From an uncultured Eubacteriaceae bacterium (GTDB lineage Bacteria > Bacillota > Clostridia > Eubacteriales > UBA1433), in assembly GCA_937914785.1 (NCBI GenBank), contig CALGIV010000023.1:1-6969 (forward strand): a stretch of DNA of 6,969 bases, in the 5' to 3' direction. The translations under genes were made by a program, and so were the position numbers. Position 1 is the first letter of the stretch. Every line of letters begins with the position of its first letter. Below are positions 1 through 4,651 of the stretch, in pieces. The notes under the pieces are model-generated. The model made no database searches. It saw only the letters and a program-made list of their open reading frames with translations, and was not told where the DNA came from.

Positions 1-319
1 CCCCTACTTCTTTATTCTTAAACGCATAATTAACTGTTAGATATAAAATAAAAACTTTTTCAATATCCTCACTATTTTCAAAATCCAACCACGCCTCTCC
101 AGCAAGCACCCCATCTTCTTCTTTTATAGTAAACAATATTTCACCATCCGAATATGTAACTTCTTTGTAAAAAGCATTCGATGATCCACCATCACCAACT
201 ACCGGATCACCCTGTTGGTTCTGATCGCCATTCCCATTTTGTTCTCCGCCGCAACCTACAAATCCCGCCAGCATCAACATAACCAACATTAAAACGATTA
301 CTTTTTTAAATTTCACCAT
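1..319 (-). CDS. Putative lipoprotein, N-terminal part (runs off left edge)
   Basis: Reading the minus strand from ATG at 319 gives 106 open codons with no stop before the window edge, so the gene is partial at its C-terminus. The N-terminus is a lipoprotein signal peptide: charged MVKFKK, a hydrophobic core rich in Leu/Met/Val (residues 7-19), then FVGC with the lipidation Cys at residue 23; Phe at -3 is a slightly atypical lipobox. After Cys comes a Gly/Asn/Gln/Asp-rich linker (residues 24-50), as is common for lipoproteins tethered to the outer face of the membrane. The visible mature part (YKEVTYSDGEILFTIKEEDG and onward) is acidic and beta-like, but I recognise no family. A Shine-Dalgarno AGAGGTG lies just upstream; a GTG directly after the ATG would have an even better spacing, so the start could be one codon later. 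It has its own promoter. The function is unknown. Confidence 0.8.
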   Translation of the reverse strand, partial: MVKFKKVIVLMLVMLMLAGFVGCGGEQNGNGDQNQQGDPVVGDGGSSNAFYKEVTYSDGEILFTIKEEDGVLAGEAWLDFENSEDIEKVFILYLTVNYAFKNKEVG

Positions 320-353
320 TCTTCACCTCTAAAAATTATTTTGTGTTATTTTT

Positions 354-383
354 AGAATACCATATTTTTCATTTCAGTGTCAA
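354..383 (-). promoter_or_regulatory. Sigma-A-type promoter of the lipoprotein gene
   Basis: On the minus strand there is a perfect -35 TTGACA (383-378), an 18-nt spacer, and a -10 TATTCT (359-354; 4 of 6) preceded by TG one base upstream, an extended -10 element. The predicted start of transcription is near 347, giving a leader of about 28 nt that carries the AGAGGTG ribosome binding site. This is seen directly; activity is inferred. Confidence 0.7.
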
Positions 384-467
384 TAATACACTTCACACAT
401 TTCGTGCTGTTCGTATGGTTCTGGCTCCTTATTTTTCAACATATTTTCATATACCACCTCATCACCA

Positions 468-499
468 AACAATATTTATCCAAATAATATTGTTTTTTT
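468..499. repeat. AT-rich hairpin followed by a T7 run
   Basis: AACAATATT (468-476) and AATATTGTT (486-494) form a 9-bp perfect inverted repeat with a 9-nt loop, followed by T7 (493-499) on the plus strand. The stem has a single G-C pair, so as a plus-strand terminator it would be weak, and no plus-strand gene lies upstream. It sits in the otherwise gene-poor stretch between the lipoprotein promoter and the tRNA terminator. Confidence 0.3.
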
Positions 500-561
500 A
501 ATCAAAATGACTAACAAATGAGTAACAAATCTACATCACAAACAAATCACGAAAAAAGCTG

Positions 562-595
562 AAAACAAAGAAAAGGCTGAAATATCAACCTTTTC
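562..595 (-). terminator. Intrinsic terminator of the tRNA-Lys gene
   Basis: On the minus strand GAAAAGGTTGA (595-585), a TATT loop and TCAGCCTTTTC (580-570) pair over 11 bp with one T-G wobble, followed by TTTGTTTT (569-562). It begins about 14 nt past the CCA end of the tRNA, where a monocistronic tRNA terminator is expected. Confidence 0.8.
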
Positions 596-608
596 CGTTA
601 TTTTTAAA

Positions 609-685
609 TGGTACTCCTTCAGGGACTCGAACCCTGGACACCCTGATTAAGAGTCAGGTGCTCTAGCCAACTGAGCTAAAGGAGC
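609..685 (-). tRNA. tRNA-Lys (anticodon CTT), CCA encoded
   Basis: The minus strand folds as a complete 77-nt cloverleaf. The acceptor stem is GCTCCTT/AAGGAGT, the D-arm has stem GCTC/GAGC with a nine-nt loop containing the conserved GG, and the anticodon stem is CCTGA/TCAGG. The loop is CTCTTAA, so the anticodon is CTT and reads AAG (lysine). The variable loop has 5 nt, the T-arm is CAGGG-TTCGAGT-CCCTG, the discriminator is A, and CCA is encoded in the DNA (611-609). The first acceptor pair is G1-U72, a wobble rather than Watson-Crick pair. The gene is flanked by its own promoter and terminator, so it is a single-gene unit divergent from trmK. Confidence 0.97.
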
Positions 686-695
686 AAGCTTGAAC

Positions 696-724
696 ATTAT
701 AAACAACTTTTTCAAAATTTGCAA
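696..724 (-). promoter_or_regulatory. Promoter of tRNA-Lys
   Basis: On the minus strand there is a -35 TTGCAA (724-719; 4 of 6), a spacer of exactly 17 nt, and a perfect -10 TATAAT (701-696). The predicted start near 689 lies only a few nucleotides before the mature tRNA 5' end at 685, leaving a very short 5' leader for RNase P. It is divergent from the trmK promoter. Confidence 0.75.
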
Positions 725-740
725 TAGAAAATCAAGATAT

Positions 741-769
741 TTTTCAATTTTCAATTCATATGTTATAAT
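741..769 (+). promoter_or_regulatory. Extended -10 promoter of trmK, abutting the start codon
   Basis: The -35 is TTTTCA (741-746; 4 of 6), the spacer is 17 nt, and a perfect TATAAT (764-769) has the TGn extension at 761-763. Only 6 nt separate the -10 hexamer from the ATG at 776, so transcription should begin at or within a base of the A of the start codon. The -35 elements of this promoter and the divergent tRNA promoter are 16 bp apart. Confidence 0.75.
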
Positions 770-775
770 GCTTTT

Positions 776-1483
776 ATGAGCACCGTATTATCCCCGCGGC
801 TCATGCTCGTCGCCTCTTATGCGCAAGAATACCGACGCATCGCCGACATCGGCAGCGACCACGCACTGTTGCCGCTTTACCTTCTTCAAGCAAATAAAAT
901 AGACTACGCACTCTGCGTTGAAGTGGCCACCGGGCCATATAAAATCAATCGTTCGGCACTGATGAATTATATCGATCAGGGCAAAGCGGATGCGATTTTA
1001 TCATTTGGCATCGACGATATTGAGCCCGACATTGTTGACGCCATCGTCATCGCCGGTATGGGCGGACTGACAATCATTGAAATTTTAAAACGCAGGCTCG
1101 ATAAGGCCAAGGCATTTGACAGACTTATCCTGCAGCCGCAAAATGCCCAAAGCGAGGTGCGTAAATTTCTTATTGAAAATCAATTCAAGATCACAGATGA
1201 AGCGATCGCGCGCGAAAAGAACAAATTCTACGAGGTTATTTGTGCCGCTTACAGCAGCACGCCGGTTGCACAACGTAAAGAGATTTACTATGAAATTCCC
1301 TTACTGTGCATAAAAAATGGTCTGCCACACACACTGGACTTTATTTCACATAAACAAAAGATCCTTAAGAACATTCTCCGTCAAACCGAAACATCCGCTA
1401 ACCCAAAAGCACATCAAGCCAGACAGGAAGCTATGCAAAAATATAAAGAGTTGGAAGAGGTAAAAAAATGCCTGTCAAAATAG
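776..1483 (+). CDS. trmK: tRNA (adenine(22)-N1)-methyltransferase TrmK
   Basis: TrmK (YqfN family, COG2384) uses S-adenosylmethionine to make m1A at position 22 in the D-arm of certain tRNAs, in the cytoplasm. The 235-residue product has the family's usual length and order. SPRL at residues 6-9 opens the fold, ADIGSDHALLP (23-33) is the SAM-binding motif I, VEVATGP (48-54) matches the second strand motif, VIAGMGG (91-97) is motif IV, and LILQPQN (117-123) is the conserved strand/loop after it. The C-terminal ~50 residues are Lys/Glu/Gln-rich and should form the family's coiled coil. The usual GDGL element before motif IV reads FGIDDI (77-82), a local divergence. The start at 776 keeps the conserved SPRL segment; there is no ribosome binding site, and the promoter predicts a leaderless message. 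The gene overlaps the next one by 16 nt, as one operon. The tRNA-Lys next to it has G at position 22, so it is not the expected substrate. Confidence 0.92.
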   Translation: MSTVLSPRLMLVASYAQEYRRIADIGSDHALLPLYLLQANKIDYALCVEVATGPYKINRSALMNYIDQGKADAILSFGIDDIEPDIVDAIVIAGMGGLTIIEILKRRLDKAKAFDRLILQPQNAQSEVRKFLIENQFKITDEAIAREKNKFYEVICAAYSSTPVAQRKEIYYEIPLLCIKNGLPHTLDFISHKQKILKNILRQTETSANPKAHQARQEAMQKYKELEEVKKCLSK

Positions 1484-2472
1484 ACACTGTCATCAAGATG
1501 ATGAACCAGTATTTTAACGAATCTACCGCAGAAAGCTGGGACAACACCGGACTTGTCTGCGGCGACATAAACGCTGAGGTGACGAATGTGATCACCTGCG
1601 TTGATATCACAAAGGACGTTCTTACTACCGCGCAGACACAAGGCGCGAACCTCATTATCGCCCACCATCCCTTGGCGATGAAACCCTTTCTGCCGATCAC
1701 ACCGTATACGGCCAAGGGCTCCCTGATCTGGCAGGCGGTCAAACACGATATCGCGCTCTACTGTGCACACACCAACGTCGACATCGCAGAAAAAGGTTTG
1801 TGTTATCAGGGTGCAAGAAAATTGGGACTTACTAATATTGTCTCCTATGGTACGGACCGAACGTATAAAAAACTCATCCTCACCTACCCCGGAACTCTTG
1901 AAGAAGAAGTACACGACCTTCTTGAAGAATTTGGTGCCTTATCGCCGGTAACTGTTGCTTACGGCGATAAAAACCGTACGGAGGCCACCATCGCCGAAGA
2001 ACGCTGCAACAACCTTGCAAATCGCCTGCATCGCTTAGCGGTTGACATCAATATTTACACACTCGACAATGCGCGCAGTGATCTGTTCTCCTTTGCCCTC
2101 GGCGACATTACACCATCGGATGCCGAAACATTTGTCGAACGGGTCAAAGACATTTTCGATTTAAAAACCGTTCATATCGGCGGAAACCTCAACAAACAAA
2201 TCCGCAAAGTCGCTTTCTGCAGCGGCGCAGGCAAAAGCTTTCTGCCGCAAGTAATCCGCAGCGGCGCAGACGCCTACGTGACGGGCGACATCGGTCACCA
2301 TGACTTTCAGACTGCTTATGAAGCCGGAATCCTGCTCGTCGATGCAACACACTACGGCACGGAAAAACCATTCTCTACAATGATCAAACAACTTCTCATT
2401 GATGAAATACCGGAGCTGAATGAGCGCGTGTTCTCACTCTGCCAGAACGATTATTTTTCCACATATAAATAA
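1468..2472 (+). CDS. yqfO: Nif3-family dinuclear metal-centre protein (YqfO-like)
   Basis: This 334-residue protein belongs to the Nif3/DUF34 family, cytoplasmic toroidal hexamers with a two-metal site; databases often call them GTP cyclohydrolase 1 type 2 homologues, but the physiological role is unsettled. Landmarks are ESWDNTGLVCGD (22-33), metal ligands H66 and H67 in IIAHHPL, AHTNVD (100-105) with ligand D105, GDIGHHD (273-279), and H295 and E299 in DATHYGTE. All five ligands known from E. coli YbgI have counterparts. Residues ~134-201 form an inserted segment; in B. subtilis YqfO (about 370 residues) the PII-like insert is longer, whereas YbgI (about 247) has none. The start at 1468 has a good ribosome binding site, AGAGG 7 nt upstream, lying inside trmK. 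The gene follows trmK with a 16-nt overlap, as yqfN-yqfO do in Bacillus, and ends at a strong terminator. Confidence 0.92.
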   Translation: MPVKIDTVIKMMNQYFNESTAESWDNTGLVCGDINAEVTNVITCVDITKDVLTTAQTQGANLIIAHHPLAMKPFLPITPYTAKGSLIWQAVKHDIALYCAHTNVDIAEKGLCYQGARKLGLTNIVSYGTDRTYKKLILTYPGTLEEEVHDLLEEFGALSPVTVAYGDKNRTEATIAEERCNNLANRLHRLAVDINIYTLDNARSDLFSFALGDITPSDAETFVERVKDIFDLKTVHIGGNLNKQIRKVAFCSGAGKSFLPQVIRSGADAYVTGDIGHHDFQTAYEAGILLVDATHYGTEKPFSTMIKQLLIDEIPELNERVFSLCQNDYFSTYK

Positions 2473-2477
2473 ACTTC

Positions 2478-2519
2478 GTAATAAAATGGAGCTTTTTCAA
2501 GCTCCATTTTATTACTATC
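2478..2519 (+). terminator. Strong intrinsic terminator of the trmK-Nif3 operon
   Basis: GTAATAAAATGGAGCTT (2478-2494), a TTTC loop and AAGCTCCATTTTATTAC (2499-2515) form a perfect 17-bp hairpin starting 5 nt after the Nif3 stop codon. The GGAGCTT/AAGCTCC core is followed by ATTTTATT, and by symmetry is preceded by AATAAAAT, so it could also work on the minus strand. Confidence 0.85.
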
Positions 2520-2659
2520 AATCCTTCAATTTTTTTTACAATACCTTTAAACAATATTCTTTCAAAACCACATTATCATCCATCAACAAACCAGTTCCCC
2601 AATAAAATAACATCTCTCTTTCGTTTTATTCCCACAGCTCAATTTAGGACAAAGCCTTC

Positions 2660-2688
2660 TTCATATTTGATTATACAGACAATATACT
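2660..2688 (+). promoter_or_regulatory. Candidate promoter of the deacetylase pair, with strong RBS downstream
   Basis: TTCATA (2660-2665), a 17-nt spacer and TATACT (2683-2688) resemble a sigma-A promoter (4 of 6 and 5 of 6). The same positions also match the sporulation sigma-G consensus (TGAATA and CATACTA) at 4 of 6 and 5 of 7, so the sigma factor cannot be decided by eye. A strong ribosome binding site AAGGAGAGG (2696-2704) lies 6 nt before the pdaA ATG at 2711. The rest of 2516-2659 is AT-rich, with nothing else convincing. Confidence 0.5.
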
Positions 2689-2691
2689 GTA
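2674..2691. promoter_or_regulatory. Inverted repeat TACAG-N8-CTGTA over the -10 region
   Basis: TACAG (2674-2678) and CTGTA (2687-2691) form a perfect 5-bp dyad with an 8-nt gap, and the second arm overlaps the candidate -10 TATACT. An 18-bp dyad at this place is where a repressor operator would sit, but short dyads also occur by chance in AT-rich DNA. Confidence 0.25.
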
Positions 2692-2710
2692 ATAAAAGGA
2701 GAGGAAAAAT

Positions 2711-3490
2711 ATGAGAGATAAGAAAAAGTTCGTTTACCGTACCCTGGTCTTTTTGCTTGCCGCTGCTATCTTAGTCCAAGGTGTCGGCATTTTTAAAAAG
2801 ACACGCGCTCAAGCCGTCGGCACCATAATCGACTGGGGCATTCATTTTGAAACTGAGGGCGAAGCGCCGATCGGTAATGCAACCACCGAATACCTCGCGC
2901 AGTACAATGCCTACTACGTCGAATCGACGGAAGAGAAGGTACTTTACTTAACTTTTGATGCCGGATACGAAAACGGTTATACGGAGGATATCCTCGACGT
3001 CTTAAAAGCACACAACGTCCCTGCTGCTTTCTTTTTGACCGGACATTATGTAAAGACAAATCCGGAACTGATGAAACGCATCGCTGATGAGGGTCATGTC
3101 ATCGGTAATCACACAGTCAACCACCCGGATATGACAACTCTCGATTTCAATGCTTTCAAAAAAGAGATTGAAGAAATGGAGACGCTCGTATACGATGCCA
3201 TAGGCAAACCAATCTATCGTCCGCCCAGCGGCAAGTTTAACGAATCAAACCTTGAATATGCCGATACTCTGGGTTATAAAACCGTCTTCTGGTCGCTGGC
3301 TTATGCCGATTGGGACAACGACAGTCAGCCTTCTGCAGAAACTGCTTTTACCCGCATGGTTCCGCGGCTTCATCCGGGGGCGATCGTGCTACTGCATTCA
3401 ACTTCCGAGACAAATCGCGACGTGCTCGACGAGTTATTGACGCGGTATGAAAACATGGGATACACGTTTAAAAGCCTCTATGAACTATAG
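2711..3490 (+). CDS. pdaA: Delta-lactam-biosynthetic peptidoglycan de-N-acetylase PdaA
   Basis: PdaA removes the N-acetyl group from muramic acid after the stem peptide is cut off, which lets the muramic delta-lactam of spore cortex form. The 259-residue protein has an N-terminal signal/anchor helix (residues ~10-28), then the PdaA signature WGIHFETEGEAPIGNA (42-57) and a NodB catalytic domain. NodB motif 1 is TFDAGYENGY (81-90) with Asp83; Ala84 replaces the second Asp of ordinary NodB enzymes, and PdaA proteins are known to differ here (B. subtilis has Asn). Motif 2 is HTVNH with H134 and H138, motif 3 RPPSG (170-174), motif 4 includes W194 and DWD (200-202), and motif 5 LLHSTS has H229. 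Most B. subtilis-type sequences have RPPRG; Ser173 takes the place of that Arg. The start is fixed by AAGGAGAGG 6 nt upstream. A second deacetylase follows 37 nt downstream. Family membership is secure; a sporulation role is inferred from the family. Confidence 0.9.
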   Translation: MRDKKKFVYRTLVFLLAAAILVQGVGIFKKTRAQAVGTIIDWGIHFETEGEAPIGNATTEYLAQYNAYYVESTEEKVLYLTFDAGYENGYTEDILDVLKAHNVPAAFFLTGHYVKTNPELMKRIADEGHVIGNHTVNHPDMTTLDFNAFKKEIEEMETLVYDAIGKPIYRPPSGKFNESNLEYADTLGYKTVFWSLAYADWDNDSQPSAETAFTRMVPRLHPGAIVLLHSTSETNRDVLDELLTRYENMGYTFKSLYEL

Positions 3491-3527
3491 CCTCTATTCC
3501 ATTTAAGACTTTTAAGGACTGGTGCTT

Positions 3528-4409
3528 ATGCTGTATATAAAACTGACCAAACGAAGAATTGTGCTTTTTATACTCCTTCTGCTCATCGTCTTTTGCACCA
3601 TCGTATACTCTAAAAGCGCCAGCACTGCCGTCGATGCGCGCGATGCAAACGAAGGTCAAATTGATAGAACGGTTTCTTTTAGCGTGATCATGTATCACCT
3701 GGTTAACAGTGACGAGACTGCCGTCAATGATTACGTCATCACGCCACAGCAGTTGGAAAGCGATTTGATCTACTTAAAAGAAAATGGATATGAAACCGTG
3801 TCGGTATCCGATCTGGTGCGCTATATCAACGATCCTGCCGCAACACTTCCCGACAAACCCATCCTGCTCACCTTCGACGACGGCTATTACAATAACTACT
3901 TAAACGTCTTTCCGCTGTTAAAAAAGTATGATGCCAAATGTGTCCTGTCAATAATCGGAAAATATACGGAACGCGACGACACATTAAATCAGGTCGAAGC
4001 CTATTCTCATGTCAGCTGGGCACAGCTAAAAGAGATGGCGGATTCCGGTTATGTCGAAATCGGCAACCATACGTATGATTTGCATTCAAACGATACACAA
4101 CGCGGCGTGCTGGCCATTTGGAATGACGATACGGCGCAGTTTGAAACTTCCCTGTGCAACGACGTACTTAAGCTACAAGAACTCATCTTTAGCAATACGG
4201 GCTGCCTGCCGATCACTTTTGCCTATCCATTTGGCCAGAGCAACGCCTATACGGAAGAAGTGATGCGCAATCTCGGTTTTCTATGTACGCTTTCATGTGA
4301 GGAAGGTATCAACCATATCGAAAAGGGTGGCGACCTTTATTATCTGAAGCGATATAACCGCCCGCATGGCCCGAATAGCGAAGCGTTTTTTTCTGGTAAA
4401 TTGCCATAA
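3528..4409 (+). CDS. Membrane-anchored NodB-type polysaccharide deacetylase
   Basis: This 293-residue protein has a basic N-terminus, one strongly hydrophobic helix (residues ~11-27) with no lipobox, and an extracytoplasmic NodB (carbohydrate esterase 4) domain like those of the IcaB/PgaB-related deacetylases. Visible motifs are IMYHLV (54-59), TFDDGYYNNY (115-124) with catalytic/metal Asp117 and Asp118, EIGNHTYDLH (177-186) with metal ligands H181 and H186, FAYPFG (231-236), and KRYNRP near the C-terminus. The two His are five residues apart rather than the four of the classic H-S/T-x-x-H motif, a spacing I associate with this subfamily. The start at 3528 is chosen because AAGGA (3514-3518) lies 9 nt upstream; a GTG at 3522 would be only 3 nt away. 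It probably shares a transcript with pdaA. The substrate (peptidoglycan GlcNAc or an exopolysaccharide) cannot be told from the sequence. Confidence 0.87.
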   Translation: MLYIKLTKRRIVLFILLLLIVFCTIVYSKSASTAVDARDANEGQIDRTVSFSVIMYHLVNSDETAVNDYVITPQQLESDLIYLKENGYETVSVSDLVRYINDPAATLPDKPILLTFDDGYYNNYLNVFPLLKKYDAKCVLSIIGKYTERDDTLNQVEAYSHVSWAQLKEMADSGYVEIGNHTYDLHSNDTQRGVLAIWNDDTAQFETSLCNDVLKLQELIFSNTGCLPITFAYPFGQSNAYTEEVMRNLGFLCTLSCEEGINHIEKGGDLYYLKRYNRPHGPNSEAFFSGKLP

Positions 4410-4462
4410 AAAACCTGTCAAAAAACGTGATATTTTTATTGTCAAGCGTCCATACTGATTAT

Positions 4463-4480
4463 CAACGAACCGGTTTGTTG
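4463..4480. repeat. 18-nt near-perfect palindrome
   Basis: CAACGAACCGGTTTGTTG is an inverted repeat around AACC/GGTT with one G-T pair among 9. It lies between the second deacetylase stop and its terminator, so it may be an additional RNA hairpin (the G-T pairs as a wobble in RNA) or a protein site. It does not have LexA spacing. Confidence 0.35.
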
Positions 4481-4488
4481 AATAGATT

Positions 4489-4526
4489 GAGAGCCGATAA
4501 AATATCTCCTTCGGCTCTCTATTTTC
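4489..4526 (+). terminator. Terminator of the deacetylase operon
   Basis: GAGAGCCGA (4489-4497) and TCGGCTCTC (4511-4519) form a 9-bp GC-rich perfect stem with a 13-nt loop, followed by TATTTTCCC on the plus strand. It ends about 115 nt past the deacetylase stop. The minus-strand side lacks a T run, so the direction is plus. Confidence 0.65.
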
Positions 4527-4605
4527 CCTATGATTTTTCCCTGGTTCTTTTGTTTTATACACAGAATTACTAAATACAGATACTCTTTGAATATCTTGTT
4601 TTTTT

Positions 4606-4619
4606 CAAACAAACGTTTG
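4606..4619. promoter_or_regulatory. LexA-like (SOS) operator of uvrB
   Basis: CAAAC-AAAC-GTTTG is a perfect 5-4-5 inverted repeat that matches the Gram-positive LexA box CGAAC-N4-GTTYG except for A in place of the G in the left arm. It overlaps the uvrB -35 region (4617-4622), where bound LexA would block RNA polymerase. The neighbouring bases also form an exact 16-bp palindrome (4607-4622) with a centre 2 bp away. uvrB is a classic SOS gene in Bacillota. Binding itself is inferred. Confidence 0.6.
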
Positions 4620-4645
4620 TTTTCACTTGCTGATTGTGGTATAAT
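4617..4645 (+). promoter_or_regulatory. Extended -10 promoter of uvrB, abutting the start codon
   Basis: A poor -35 TTGTTT (4617-4622; 3 of 6), a 17-nt spacer and a perfect TATAAT (4640-4645) with TGn at 4637-4639. As in trmK, exactly 6 nt separate the -10 from the ATG (4652), so the transcript should begin at the start codon. Confidence 0.75.
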
Positions 4646-4651
4646 AAAAAT

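Noticed and set aside
609..685. tRNA-Lys as the substrate of the neighbouring TrmK
   Set aside because: TrmK methylates A22, but position 22 here is G paired with C13, so the adjacency is not an enzyme-substrate pair.
1414..1914. 166-codon open frame on the minus strand
   Set aside because: It is antisense to the trmK end and the Nif3 gene, which carry clear family motifs; it has no recognisable protein and arises from their codon pattern.
2536..2613. 25-codon minus-strand ORF with a GAGAG sequence before its ATG
   Set aside because: It is too short, sits in AT-rich intergenic DNA where such ORFs occur by chance, and has no promoter or recognisable product.
3522..3527. GTG start two codons before the chosen start of the second deacetylase
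   Set aside because: It would sit only 3 nt from the AAGGA ribosome binding site; the ATG at 3528 has a 9-nt spacing.
4463..4480. The CGAAC near the second deacetylase end as another LexA box
   Set aside because: The arms are AACC/GGTT with no 4-nt gap, so GAAC-N4-GTTC spacing is not met.
4634..4651. Upstream TTG start for uvrB adding six residues (MWYNKN)
   Set aside because: The added codons lie within the extended -10 promoter itself, and the family begins at MKPF; the ATG at 4652 is the real start.
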